Below are positions 34,493-43,714 of a DNA stretch of 53,138 nt, piece after piece. Within the stretch, counting starts at the first letter, position 1; every line of letters starts with the position of its first letter. A model generated the notes under the pieces. The model worked only from the letters and a program-made list of their open reading frames with translations, was not told the origin of the DNA and ran no database searches. Made by a program: the position numbers and the translations under genes. The stretch is from Gammaproteobacteria bacterium (GTDB taxonomy: Bacteria; Pseudomonadota; Gammaproteobacteria; HK1). Location of the stretch: assembly GCA_022826505.1 (NCBI GenBank), contig JAJDUQ010000107.1, positions 1 through 53,138 on the forward strand. The letters run 5' to 3'.

Positions 34493-35248
34493 ATGAACTG
34501 GTCCCATCTCGACAACGAGCTCGACGCGTGGCACGCCGAAGGTCGGCGCGCCTCGCTGTGGTGGCGGGACGACGACGCCACGGCACCGTCGCCGGCCCTC
34601 GACCGCCTCGCGGCCCTGGCCCACGCGCACGACGTCACGGTTGGGCTCGCGGTCATTCCCGCCCTCGTACAGCCCGGTTTCGCCACGTGGCTCGCGTCCG
34701 TGCCGGTCGAGGTGCTGCAACATGGATGGGCCCACCGCAGCCACGCCGGCGCCGGCGAGAAGAAGACGGAATTCGGGAACGAGCGGGATGCGGAGGCAGT
34801 GACGCGCGAATTGGGACAGGGATTCGGCACGCTCGGGAAGCTCGTCGGACACCGCTTCCAGCCGGTGCTGGTCCCGCCGTGGAATCGGCTGGATCCGGGC
34901 CTGATCCCGGAGCTTGCGCACGCGGGCTACCGCGGCCTCTCGATGTACGGTCCTCGTTCGTCGGGGGAGCCGGCGCCGGGACTCAAGCAGACGAACTGCC
35001 ACGTGGACGTCGTGGACTGGCGGGGCGGGCGGGGATTCGTGGGGCACGATCGGGCAATCGCGGCGGTGGTCGCACATCTTGCGGCTCGCCGGGTGCAGTT
35101 GGTGGACCCGGTCGAGCCGACCGGAATACTCACTCATCATGCCGTGCACGAGGAGGCGACCTGGACGTTCATCGCCCGGTTCCTGGAACGGACGCGACAT
35201 CATCGGGCGATACGATGGCTTGCGCCGGGCGAGGCGATACTCGCATGA
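34493..35248 (+). CDS. Polysaccharide-deacetylase-like protein
   Basis: 251 residues, ATG at 34493 with GGAAAG upstream. The NodB-type fold is suggested by LWWRDDDATAPSPALDRL (metal aspartates after the first strand), LQHGWAHRSHAG (metal histidines) and VLVPPWNRLDPGLIPEL. These elements follow the order of NodB/CE4 domains. It probably removes acetyl groups from a glycan, although no signal peptide is seen, which suggests cytoplasmic action on a glycolipid or precursor. Stop overlaps the next start by four bases (ATGA). Confidence 0.72.
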   Translation: MNWSHLDNELDAWHAEGRRASLWWRDDDATAPSPALDRLAALAHAHDVTVGLAVIPALVQPGFATWLASVPVEVLQHGWAHRSHAGAGEKKTEFGNERDAEAVTRELGQGFGTLGKLVGHRFQPVLVPPWNRLDPGLIPELAHAGYRGLSMYGPRSSGEPAPGLKQTNCHVDVVDWRGGRGFVGHDRAIAAVVAHLAARRVQLVDPVEPTGILTHHAVHEEATWTFIARFLERTRHHRAIRWLAPGEAILA

Positions 35249-35640
35249 CCGGAATTCGCTCGGGTCCGTCGGTGACGACTGGGACAGCCGACGAACGTCG
35301 TGCCCCATCCCTCCACCCGCTCCCCGGTGGCGGCCACGTCGCCTACCGCTTCGGGCCGGGGCACGCTCCGACCGTGGTGTTCCTGTGCGGCTACGCATCG
35401 GAGATGACAGGGACCAAGGCGCGGTTCCTGCACCGCGTGTGCGCCGAGGCCGGGCACGCCTGTCTGCGATTCGACTATCGCGGGCGCGGTGCGTCGTCCG
35501 GGCGCTTCGAGGACGGCACCATCGGTTCCTGGACGGACGATGCGTGCGCGGTGATCGAGGCGGCCACCCGAGGCCCGCTGGTCCTCGTGGGATCGAGCAT
35601 GGGTGGGTGGATCATGCTGCATGGCGTCCTCGGTGGGTGA
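35245..35640 (+). pseudogene. Alpha/beta hydrolase cut off after the nucleophile elbow
   Basis: 131 codons. The fold begins normally: VVFLCGYASEMTGTKARFL (oxyanion region), LRFDYRGRGASSG and the nucleophile elbow LVGSSMGGWIMLH. It then reads GVLGG and stops. A full enzyme is around 250-280 residues and needs an Asp and a His from the missing half. Only 99 bases separate it from birA, so the second half is deleted rather than shifted. It overlaps the deacetylase gene by four bases. Product almost certainly inactive. Confidence 0.75.
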
Positions 35641-35739
35641 GGTGCCTGAGCACGCGGCCGGCCGGAGGCGCGATTCGGCAGGGACCCGCACCGCCCTGGA
35701 CGGTGCCGTCGAATCGCCTTCCCCCGTACCCCTCGACCC

Positions 35740-36729
35740 GTGAACGACGTCGCCGCGCCCGATTCGGCTGCCCTCGTCGTTCGAGCTCTGGCCGACGGCC
35801 GACCTCGTGAACGTATCGGGCTCGCGCGTGAATGCGGGCTCGATGCGGCGGAACTGGACGCGGTGCTGGACCGGCTCTCGCGGCTCGGAGTGGCGCTCAC
35901 CATCGAGCCGCATGTGGTGGGCCTGCCGTGGCCCGTCGATCTGCTCGATGCCGAAGCAATCGTCCACGCCGAGCCCCGTTTTCGGCCCGACTCGGTTCAC
36001 GTCCGCTTCGCGGTCGACTCGACCAATACGGTGCTGGCCGAGCGTCTGCGCGCCGGCGCCGCTGCACCCGAGTTCTGTACCGCCGAGATCCAGACTGCCG
36101 GCCGCGGGCGGCAGGGCCGGCGCTGGATCTCGGGCCTGGGGCGGAGTCTCGTGCTGTCGGTCTCCTGGCGCTTTCCCGCGGGATCCTCCGATGCGCTGAG
36201 CGGCCTGTCGCTCGCGGTCGGCGTCGCTCTCGCCGAAGCGCTTGCCGCCGGAGGATACGAGGCCGTGATGCTCAAGTGGCCGAACGATCTCGTCATCCAC
36301 GGCCGCAAGCTCGCCGGCATTCTGGTCGAAGCGAGCCACTCCGGGTCGAACTCGATCGCTTGCGTGATCGGAGTGGGATTCAACCTCGACCTCGCACCGG
36401 CGGACTCCGGCCGTATCGACCAGCCGTGGACAGATTTCGCGACCGTGTTCGGTCGGGTCCCGGCGCGCAGCGAACTGGCTGCGCAGGCGGCCGGCGCGAT
36501 CCTCGATGCGTGCGAGCGGTATCGGGACGGCGGTCTCGCACCGTTCCTCGATCGGTGGCACGAGCGCGACGCGTTGCGGGGACGACCGGTACGCTCCCTG
36601 TCGGGAGGGGCGCCAATCGAGGGGATCGCCCGCGGCATCGACAGTGACGGCGCGCTGCTCGTCGAAGGACCCACGGGTATCGCAAGGTGCCGGTCGGGAG
36701 AGGTCCGGGTGCGGGTACATGAACCCTGA
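35740..36729 (+). CDS. birA: Biotin-protein ligase / biotin operon repressor BirA
   Basis: 329 residues, GTG start at 35740. An N-terminal winged-helix region (about 10-60) is followed by the ligase domain: VDSTNTVLAERL, the biotinyl-AMP loop GRGRQGRRW, LKWPNDLVIHGRKLAGIL and GVGFNLDL. A C-terminal SH3-like domain (about 280-325) follows. It joins biotin to AccB and, with the HTH present, may repress biotin synthesis genes. The pantothenate kinase gene (coaX) that often follows is absent. Confidence 0.93.
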   Translation: MNDVAAPDSAALVVRALADGRPRERIGLARECGLDAAELDAVLDRLSRLGVALTIEPHVVGLPWPVDLLDAEAIVHAEPRFRPDSVHVRFAVDSTNTVLAERLRAGAAAPEFCTAEIQTAGRGRQGRRWISGLGRSLVLSVSWRFPAGSSDALSGLSLAVGVALAEALAAGGYEAVMLKWPNDLVIHGRKLAGILVEASHSGSNSIACVIGVGFNLDLAPADSGRIDQPWTDFATVFGRVPARSELAAQAAGAILDACERYRDGGLAPFLDRWHERDALRGRPVRSLSGGAPIEGIARGIDSDGALLVEGPTGIARCRSGEVRVRVHEP

Positions 36730-37038
36730 GCCCAGAGGAGGTGCCGTTGCCGGAGGTCGTACGACGCGCTCCCCGCCGCAACCGCAAACGGTGGACGCTC
36801 GTGACGTCGCGGGACGTGAGCCGAGGGGCACGGAGCAGCAGGAAACGGGCGACAGGTTTCGGCGATCCGCGGCCGCGGTCGTGAATCGGAGCACGTTGCG
36901 GGCTAGAATCGCTCCCCTTGCGGCCCCACGACCGCGGCATCTCCGGTGCAGCCGGTTTCCGAGCCGCTTGTGCGGGTGCCGTCGTCTCCAGTCTCTGTCG
37001 GTTCATGGTTCCGAGACTGGCGCGACGACTCCGACTTC
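36730..37038. other. Leader region before tRNA-Thr
   Basis: 309 bases without a supported protein gene. TAGAAT at 36904-36909, within CTAGAATCGC, is a candidate -10 for the tRNA, but no good -35 is seen and the tRNA is 130 bases away. A short frame from TTG 36747 (45 codons) follows a perfect AGAGGAG box; its arginine-rich product has no recognisable family. Confidence 0.4.
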
Positions 37039-37114
37039 GCCGGCTTAGCTCAGTTGGTAGAGCAGTTGCCTTGTAAGCATCAGGTCGTCAGTTCGAGTCT
37101 GACAGCCGGCACCA
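37039..37114 (+). tRNA. thrU: tRNA-Thr(UGU), CCA encoded
   Basis: A complete 76-base cloverleaf. The acceptor stem GCCGGCT pairs with AGCCGGC, then ACCA. The D stem is GCTC/GAGC, the anticodon loop is CTTGTAA with anticodon TGT, and the T stem is GTCAG/CTGAC with loop TTCGAGT. The anticodon stem GTTGC/GCATC has one U-U mismatch (28-42). Position after birA matches thrU in Enterobacteria. Confidence 0.96.
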
Positions 37115-37359
37115 ATCCTTCCAGGCGCATGGCACCCTCATTCCCGTGGCGCTCGGCGCCGGCGTGGGCCTTCGCCCGTGCCGGCGCGGTGCATGTCTGT
37201 TCGGGGTGAGCGGAGCGTTTCGATGACGGCGTTGGAGGCTGCGGAGAGAGGCGGTGGAGCGCGCAGTCGTGAAACGCTGCGATGTCCGGCGCCTCCCGGC
37301 ATGCCGCCGGTACACGGCCCGGCATGGTCAATTTGCGGGATGGGACGGCCCCGGGGCGC

Positions 37360-38217
37360 TCATGACCAAGCATGGTCGATCACGATGCCCGCGAATACCA
37401 GCGCTCCCACCCAGTTGTTGTTGAGAAACGCCTTGAAGCAGGCGGCCGGCTCGCGATCGCGGATCAGGTGCTGCTGGTAGAGAAACAGCAGTGCGCTCAG
37501 CGCGGTCGCGGCATGGTGGAAGATCCCCAGTCCGGCTTGCCGGCCGGCAAGGAAGAGGACCGCAAGCACCGCGACCTGGCTGACACCGACGAACAATCTG
37601 TCTGCATCGCCGAACAGGATGGCGCTCGACTTGACGCCGACCCGGAGGTCGTCTTCGCGATCGACCATCGCGTACATGGTGTCGTAGGCGACCGCCCAGG
37701 CGACAACCCCGGTCAGCAGCAGCCACGCGAGTGGCGGCACTTCACCGGTGAGCGCGGCGAACGCCATCGGGATGCCCCATCCGAATGCGACGCCGAGGTG
37801 GACTTGCGGCAGATACGTCCATCGCTTCATGAACGGATAGCTCGCGGCCAGCGCCACAGCGGCGAACGAGTAAAGTACCGCGAGCCGATTCAGGGTCAGC
37901 ACCAGAGCGAATCCGGCGAGACATAGACCGGCGAACACGCAAAGCGCTTCGCCCGGCCCGACCTTGCCGCTCGCGATGGGCCGATTCATCGTGCGCCGCA
38001 CGTGGGGGTCGACCCTGCGGTCCGCGAAGTCGTTGATGACGCATCCGGCCGACCGCATCACGAACACTCCGGCCACGAACACGAGCACCACGAATGCGTC
38101 GGGCTTGCCCTCTCCCGCGATCCACAGTGCCCACAAGGTCGGCCACAACAGCAGCAGGGTGCCGATTGGCTGGTGCATGCGCGCAAGCAGCGCATACTGG
38201 ACGATGCGTTCCTTCAT
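37360..38217 (-). CDS. ubiA: 4-hydroxybenzoate polyprenyltransferase UbiA
   Basis: 285 residues with eight or nine membrane helices. Both Mg-diphosphate motifs are present: INDFADRRVDPHV (residues 61-73) and YAMVDREDDLRVG (about 183-195). RPIASGKV and YPFMKRWTYLPQ are family signatures. It attaches the polyprenyl tail to 4-hydroxybenzoate in ubiquinone synthesis in the inner membrane. It lies 3 bases after recG and is probably the last gene of that transcript. No chorismate lyase gene is nearby. Confidence 0.93.
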   Translation of the reverse strand: MKERIVQYALLARMHQPIGTLLLLWPTLWALWIAGEGKPDAFVVLVFVAGVFVMRSAGCVINDFADRRVDPHVRRTMNRPIASGKVGPGEALCVFAGLCLAGFALVLTLNRLAVLYSFAAVALAASYPFMKRWTYLPQVHLGVAFGWGIPMAFAALTGEVPPLAWLLLTGVVAWAVAYDTMYAMVDREDDLRVGVKSSAILFGDADRLFVGVSQVAVLAVLFLAGRQAGLGIFHHAATALSALLFLYQQHLIRDREPAACFKAFLNNNWVGALVFAGIVIDHAWS

Positions 38218-38220
38218 GGC

Positions 38221-40353
38221 TCAGACCCGACCATAGTCCGCATCCGGACCGACCCAGCGACGGACGATGGGCGCGATGCGCGACTCGTGGTGCTGGAGCA
38301 GCTCGGTGGCGGCCCGCTCGACACCGGGAAGCAATGGCAGATCGCGTGCGAGATCGGCGATTCGGAGCTGTGCGAGCCCGGTCTGACGCGTGCCGAGGAG
38401 CTCCCCGGGTCCTCGAATTTCCAGGTCCCGTTGCGCGATCTCGAATCCGTCGCTGGTCTCCCGCAGCACCTCGAGGCGTGCACGTGCGGTCTCCGTGAGC
38501 GGGCCGTCGTACATCATCACGCAGGCGCTGCGTCGTGCGCCGCGACCGACGCGGCCACGAAGCTGGTGAAGCTGGGCGAGTCCGAGGCGCTCGGCGTTCT
38601 CGATGATCATGAGCGATGCGTTGGGGACGTCGACGCCGACCTCGATCACCGTGGTAGCGACCAGAACGTCGACGTGCGCCTGCTTGAACGCCTCCATCGC
38701 CGCATCCTTGTCCGCGGGCGGCATTCGGCCGTGCACGAGCCTGACGCGGAGTTCGGGCAACGCCTCCGCCAGCTCGCAGGCGGTGTTCTCCGCCGCGCGG
38801 CAGGCAAGCGCCTCGGACTCCTCGATGGCGGTGCACACCCAGTATGCCTGCTCGCCGCGTACGCACGCGCGTCGGATGCGAGCCACGATTTCGGGCCGCC
38901 GCTGCGACGGCGCCACCGCGGTGTCGACCGGGGTGCGCCCCGGCGGCAGCTCGTCGACGATCGAGGTGTCCAGATCGGCATACGCGGTCATGGCGAGGGT
39001 GCGCGGAATCGGCGTGGCGGTCATGATGAGCTGATGTGGCTGCAACTCGTCGCGTTCGCCCTTGCCGCGCAGCGCGAGCCGCTGTTCGACTCCGAACCGG
39101 TGCTGTTCGTCGACGATGACGAGTCCGAGGTTCGCGAAGGCCACTTCCATTTGGAACAATGCATGCGTTCCCACTGCGACCGCGGCCTCCGCATTGGCGA
39201 TCTCCGCCAAGGTCCGTGCGCGCTCACGGCTCGAGAGTCGGCCGGAGAGCCGCACCACCCTGATGCCGAGCGGCTCGAGCCAGCCTCGGAAGCTCGCACA
39301 ATGCTGCTCCGCGAGGAGCTCGGTGGGCGCCATAAACGCGACCTGGCGCTGATTTGCGACCGCCACCACGGCGGCGAGCGCCGCGACCACTGTCTTGCCG
39401 GCACCCACGTCACCCTGCACGAGGCGGTGCATCGGGCGGGTTCGGGCGAGATCGGTGCGCACCTCGCGCACCACCCGGCACTGGGCCGCAGTCAGCTCGA
39501 ACGGCAGTGACTCGATGAACCGTTGCACCAGCAATTCACCCCGGTCGAGTGTCGCCGCAATTCGGCGGTCGAGCCGGCGCCGCAGCACTCGCAGCGCGAG
39601 GTGTTGTGCGAGCAGCTCCTCGAAGGCGAGTCGCCGCCGGGCCGGATGCTCGTGGTGCAGCGGTGCCTCGGCGCTCGTGCCGGCCGGCGGCCGGTGGATC
39701 GTGCACAGGGCATGGCGGAGGCCGACGAGGCGGTGGCGGGTCGCCACCCCTTCCGGCAGCAGATCGGCGATGTCGGGATTGCATTCCAGCCGGTCGAGGG
39801 CCTGTGCGACGAGGCGGCGCAGCAGCGATTGCCCAAGGCCCGTCGCGGTCGGATACACCGGGGTCAGTCGGTCGGCGGTCGGCGCCTCGGCGTCGTCGGC
39901 GAGAAGCCGGTACTCCGGGTGCACCATCTCGATGCCGCTGGATGTTGAACGCGCGTCTCCGTAGCACGCGATGCGTCGGCCCGGCCGGAGCTGACGGCGC
40001 TGATTCTCGTTGAAGTGGAACAGCCGCATCGACATCGTCCCGGTGCCGTCGCCGATCGCGACGACGAGCGAGCGCCGGCGTCCGAAACGTACGCCGGCGC
40101 TCTCGATTCGGCCACACGTGAACGCGCAATGGCCGGCACTCAGGTCGCCGACGGCGCGGATGCGGGTGCGGTCTTCGTACCGCAACGGAAGGTGGAACAG
40201 CACGTCGAGGACCGTTTCGATCCCGATCGTGGAAAGCTTGCCGGCAATTCCCGGGCCGACGCCGCGAAGCTCGGTGACCGGCGTCGATTCGAGAGGCGGC
40301 ACGACGGTCGGTGCGATGGAGCCGGAACGGCGTGAGGTCGTGGGGGCTTGCAT
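38221..40353 (-). CDS. recG: ATP-dependent DNA helicase RecG
   Basis: 710 residues, about the usual length. The N-terminal wedge/OB region (about 60-170) starts with ELRGVGPGIAGKLSTIGI. Helicase motifs follow: QGDVGAGKT (Walker A, near 318), MAPTELLAEQH, IVDEQHRFGVEQR (near 412), MTATPIPRTL, then TTVIEVGVDVPNA and QLRGRVGRG in the second lobe, and the C-terminal RecG wedge contact region. It remodels stalled forks and branched DNA. The spoT-ridA-recG order replaces the spoT-trmH-recG order of E. coli. Confidence 0.95.
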   Translation of the reverse strand: MQAPTTSRRSGSIAPTVVPPLESTPVTELRGVGPGIAGKLSTIGIETVLDVLFHLPLRYEDRTRIRAVGDLSAGHCAFTCGRIESAGVRFGRRRSLVVAIGDGTGTMSMRLFHFNENQRRQLRPGRRIACYGDARSTSSGIEMVHPEYRLLADDAEAPTADRLTPVYPTATGLGQSLLRRLVAQALDRLECNPDIADLLPEGVATRHRLVGLRHALCTIHRPPAGTSAEAPLHHEHPARRRLAFEELLAQHLALRVLRRRLDRRIAATLDRGELLVQRFIESLPFELTAAQCRVVREVRTDLARTRPMHRLVQGDVGAGKTVVAALAAVVAVANQRQVAFMAPTELLAEQHCASFRGWLEPLGIRVVRLSGRLSSRERARTLAEIANAEAAVAVGTHALFQMEVAFANLGLVIVDEQHRFGVEQRLALRGKGERDELQPHQLIMTATPIPRTLAMTAYADLDTSIVDELPPGRTPVDTAVAPSQRRPEIVARIRRACVRGEQAYWVCTAIEESEALACRAAENTACELAEALPELRVRLVHGRMPPADKDAAMEAFKQAHVDVLVATTVIEVGVDVPNASLMIIENAERLGLAQLHQLRGRVGRGARRSACVMMYDGPLTETARARLEVLRETSDGFEIAQRDLEIRGPGELLGTRQTGLAQLRIADLARDLPLLPGVERAATELLQHHESRIAPIVRRWVGPDADYGRV

Positions 40354-40424
40354 CCGTCACCGGCTCCTCGCCCCGGATGGGCCGCGCCGGGCCTCGGATG
40401 CCCGGTGAACCGCCATCGGCCGAC

Positions 40425-40808
40425 TCATGCACTCACGACGAGGACGCCCTCCATCTCCACCCTTGCTCCGAGTGGCAGCGAGGCGACACCGATCGCGGCT
40501 CGCGCCGGATAGGGCTCTTCGAAGTACTCGGCCATTACCTCGTTGACGAGGGCGAAGTCCGCGAGGTCAATCAGGTAGACGTTGAGCTTCACGAGGTCGC
40601 CGAATTCGCTGCCGGCGGCGTTGGCGACGGCGCGCAGATTGCGAAAGACCTGGTGGATCTGCTCGCGGGTGCCGGAGACGAGTTGCATCGACTCCGGGTC
40701 GAGCGGGATCTGTCCGGAGAGGTAGACGGTGTCGCCGGCGCGAATCGCCTGCGAGTAGGTGCCGAGCGCGTTCGGTGCGGACGGCGTGGCAATCGCCTTC
40801 CTGGTCAT
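40425..40808 (-). CDS. ridA: RidA (YjgF/YER057c/UK114) enamine/imine deaminase
   Basis: 127 residues from ATG 40808, with GAGGAG 8-9 bases upstream; the frame is open nine codons further. The family signature [20 protein letters not shown] holds the catalytic arginine, and [10 protein letters not shown] and [10 protein letters not shown] are typical. It hydrolyses reactive 2-aminoacrylate-type intermediates from PLP enzymes. In many gammaproteobacteria ridA sits between spoT and recG or nearby, as here. Confidence 0.93.
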   Translation of the reverse strand: MTRKAIATPSAPNALGTYSQAIRAGDTVYLSGQIPLDPESMQLVSGTREQIHQVFRNLRAVANAAGSEFGDLVKLNVYLIDLADFALVNEVMAEYFEEPYPARAAIGVASLPLGARVEMEGVLVVSA

Positions 40809-40923
40809 GTGTGGTTTCTCCTCGTCGAATTGCACCGTGCGAGTCCGGCCTTCGCCGCATTCGATGCGAACTTGTTGTCGGTCGTCGGTCAGCTCGCGTT
40901 CCGGCGATGGGAGTTCGGGACGT

Positions 40924-43047
40924 TCAGTGCCCGGTGCGCACGATGCGCGACACGTCGTCGATGGACCGAATCCGCCGCATGATGCGGGCGAGGTGCGTGC
41001 GATCGTGCACCCCGATCACGAAGTTCATCGCGGCGTCGAGGCCGTCCCGGTTCTCGATGTTCACGTTCTCGATGTTCGCGCCCATGTCCGCGATCGCCGC
41101 CGCCACTGTCGCGAGGACTCCCTTGCGATTGGCCATGTCGACGCGGATTTCGGCCGGGAATTCTCCTGCGACCTCGGTCTCCCACGCCACGTCGACCCAC
41201 CGCTCCGGCCGGTCGGAGAACTCCGTGAGGTTCTTGCAGTCGGTGGTGTGGATGACGATACCGCGGCCGGTGCTCACGAATCCCATGACCGAATCGCCGG
41301 GGATCGGATGGCAGCACTTGCCGAAGTCGACAATCATCCCCTCGGAGCCGCGGATGTAGAGAGGTGAACCGGTGCTCGGCGCCGGATCGTCGTCGGTCGA
41401 GGGCTCCTCGCCGCTCCGCGCGAGTCGCTTGGCGATCATCGGCGCGAGCCGCCGGCCGATCCCGATTTCCTCGTACAGCGCAGCGATTGACGCGAGCTTC
41501 AGCTCATCGAGGAGTGCATCGACGACCTGAGGGGGTACGTCGTCGAGCCCGATCGATTCGACCGCGAGAGCGCGGCCGAGCAGCATCTCCCCGAGTTCCA
41601 CCGCCTCCTCCGTACGCAGTTGCTTCAGATAGTTGCGGATGGCGGTGCGCGCCTTTCCGGAAACGACGAAATCGAGCCATGCCGCGTTCGGCCGGCCCCA
41701 CGGCATGGTGACGACCTCGACCGTCTGGCCGCTGGCGAGTGGTGCGCGAAGCGGTGCGTAGCGTCCGTCCACCTTGGCGGCAACGCACTGGTTGCCGATA
41801 TCGGTATGCACCGCGTAGGCGAAGTCGACCGCGGTCGCCCCTCGGGGCAGCGTACGGATGTCGCCGGCCGGGGTGAACACGTAGGTCTCCTTGGGGAAGA
41901 GGTCCACCTTGACGCTTTCGAGGAACTCGACGGAGTCGCCCGCGTGCGTCTGCATCTCCAGAAGGTCCCGCACCCATTCGCGCACTCGAAGCTGGGCGGT
42001 GTTGGCACCAGGCTGGCCAGTCTTGTACATCCAGTGCGCCGCGACCCCCGACTCCGCGACCTGATCCATCTCCTCGGTGCGGATCTGGACTTCGATGGGG
42101 GCTCCGAACGGGCCGAACAACGTCGTGTGCAGCGACTGGTATCCGTTCGCTTTCGGGATCGCGATGTAGTCCTTGAACCGCTCGGGCACCGGCTTGTAGA
42201 GGCTGTGCACGATCCCGAGCACCCGATAGCAATCGTCGGGCCGTTCGACGACGATGCGGAACCCGAACACGTCCACCACTTCCTTGAACGAGAGATGCCT
42301 GCTGCGCATCTTTCGATACAGGCTGTAGAGGTGTTTGGCGCGTCCTTCGACGCGGGCCCTGACTCCCTCCTGACGGAGCCGTCGCTTGGTCGCCGTCTCG
42401 ATCTTGCGCACCACCCGCTTGCGGTGCCCGCGTGCCTTCTTGACCTGGGATTCGAGCACGCGGTGGCGTCGTGGATAGAGGGTGCGGAAGCCGAGATCTT
42501 CGAGCTCGATCACGATGTTGCGAAGCCCGAGTCGATTGGCGATGGGGGCGTAGATTTCGAGCGTCTCGCGGGAGATGCGTCGCTGCTTGGCGAGCGGCAG
42601 CGCATCGAGGGTGCGCATGTTGTGCAGCCGGTCGGCCAGCTTGATGAGTATGACCCGCAGATCGCGGGCCATCGCCATGAGCATCTTGCGGAAGTTCTCG
42701 GCCTGTGCCTCCGCGCGGCTCTCGAAGGTGAGGTGGGTCAGCTTGCTGACTCCGTCGACGAGGTCCGCCACCGTATCGCCGAAATCGGTCGCTAACTGGG
42801 GCTTGGCGGTCGACGTGTCCTCCATGACGTCGTGCAGAATTGCGGCCACGATGGTCTCGTGGTCGAGACGCATCTCGGCAAGTATCCGGGCGACCTGAAT
42901 GGGGTGCTGGATGTAGGGCTCGCCCGACGCGCGGCGTTGCTCGCCGTGGGCGTTGGCACCGAACACGAACGCGCGATGGATCGCATCGACCTCCGCCGGT
43001 TCGAGGTAGGTACCGGCAAGGCGTCGGAGGTCGCTGATGCGGAACAC
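40924..43047 (-). CDS. spoT: Bifunctional (p)ppGpp synthetase/hydrolase SpoT
   Basis: 707 residues. The HD hydrolase site is intact (LHDVMEDT, His72-Asp73, Asp77), so it can degrade (p)ppGpp. The synthetase domain has FGFRIVV and [11 protein letters not shown] near 305. TGS ([20 protein letters not shown]), helical and ACT ([18 protein letters not shown]) domains follow. The intact HD marks SpoT/Rel rather than RelA. It lies downstream of rpoZ in the classic gmk-rpoZ-spoT order. Confidence 0.95.
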   Translation of the reverse strand: MFRISDLRRLAGTYLEPAEVDAIHRAFVFGANAHGEQRRASGEPYIQHPIQVARILAEMRLDHETIVAAILHDVMEDTSTAKPQLATDFGDTVADLVDGVSKLTHLTFESRAEAQAENFRKMLMAMARDLRVILIKLADRLHNMRTLDALPLAKQRRISRETLEIYAPIANRLGLRNIVIELEDLGFRTLYPRRHRVLESQVKKARGHRKRVVRKIETATKRRLRQEGVRARVEGRAKHLYSLYRKMRSRHLSFKEVVDVFGFRIVVERPDDCYRVLGIVHSLYKPVPERFKDYIAIPKANGYQSLHTTLFGPFGAPIEVQIRTEEMDQVAESGVAAHWMYKTGQPGANTAQLRVREWVRDLLEMQTHAGDSVEFLESVKVDLFPKETYVFTPAGDIRTLPRGATAVDFAYAVHTDIGNQCVAAKVDGRYAPLRAPLASGQTVEVVTMPWGRPNAAWLDFVVSGKARTAIRNYLKQLRTEEAVELGEMLLGRALAVESIGLDDVPPQVVDALLDELKLASIAALYEEIGIGRRLAPMIAKRLARSGEEPSTDDDPAPSTGSPLYIRGSEGMIVDFGKCCHPIPGDSVMGFVSTGRGIVIHTTDCKNLTEFSDRPERWVDVAWETEVAGEFPAEIRVDMANRKGVLATVAAAIADMGANIENVNIENRDGLDAAMNFVIGVHDRTHLARIMRRIRSIDDVSRIVRTGH

Positions 43048-43194
43048 GCGCGCACCTTCAACTCTTTCGCGTCCGTATCACCGGCCGGGTGCGGTGCGCG
43101 CCTGGTCCGTGGAGGAGAGCGGCGACGATCCACGGGTCTCGGTGTCGTGTCGTCGTGTGGTGCGAGAAGCCGGGGACGTGCCGGGACGGCTGCT

Positions 43195-43536
43195 TCATCG
43201 CTGTCCCTGATAGCGACGCTGACGTCCAGGGAAATTCTCCTCCTGCGTCTCGGGCAGGATGTTTCTCGACATGACACTTGTTGGGCCGCCGAGGGGAAAG
43301 ACCTCCTCCGCCTCTTCTTCTGCGAGAACGGAACTTGGCGTCTCGTCCAGGATGGTCTTGTCCACCTTGCCGTCGGCGATCTCGCGCAGGGCGATGACCG
43401 TGGGCTTGTCTCTTTGGGGCTGGATGAGCAGCGGCGATCCGTGGGCGATCTGTCGCGCTCGCTTGGTTGCGACAAGCACCAGTTCGAATCGATTGGGAAT
43501 CTTCTCGATGCAGTCTTCGACCGTAATCCTGGCCAT
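43195..43536 (-). CDS. rpoZ: RNA polymerase omega subunit RpoZ
   Basis: 113 residues from ATG 43536, with GGAG 9 bases upstream; the longer frame to 43689 is not conserved. [20 protein letters not shown] and [10 protein letters not shown] are the omega signature contacting the beta-prime C-terminus. It is longer than E. coli omega (91 residues); the extra tail is acidic, then basic, and looks disordered. Omega supports polymerase assembly and ppGpp site 1, which fits its link with spoT. Confidence 0.93.
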   Translation of the reverse strand: MARITVEDCIEKIPNRFELVLVATKRARQIAHGSPLLIQPQRDKPTVIALREIADGKVDKTILDETPSSVLAEEEAEEVFPLGGPTSVMSRNILPETQEENFPGRQRRYQGQR

Positions 43537-43714
43537 CTCTTGCTCCGGGGCACATGGAAATCGAACAACCGACTGTCGGTCTCCCGCTTCGCCGACCCCC
43601 TGCGTCCGACCTCGGGTGCCCGACCCATCTGGGGCGCGGTACGAAAGGAGGCAAAGGGTGCGCGAGCGCTGCCGCACTGGGTGATGCACGGTTGCGCGTA
43701 ACTGCCTAGTTTAC

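Noticed and set aside
36747-36884. 45-codon frame after a perfect AGAGGAG box between birA and tRNA-Thr
   Set aside because: Highly basic product without a family; kept as a note only because the ribosome site is strong.
37039-37114. tRNA-Thr as an integration site
   Set aside because: No integrase and no repeat of the tRNA 3' end were seen downstream.
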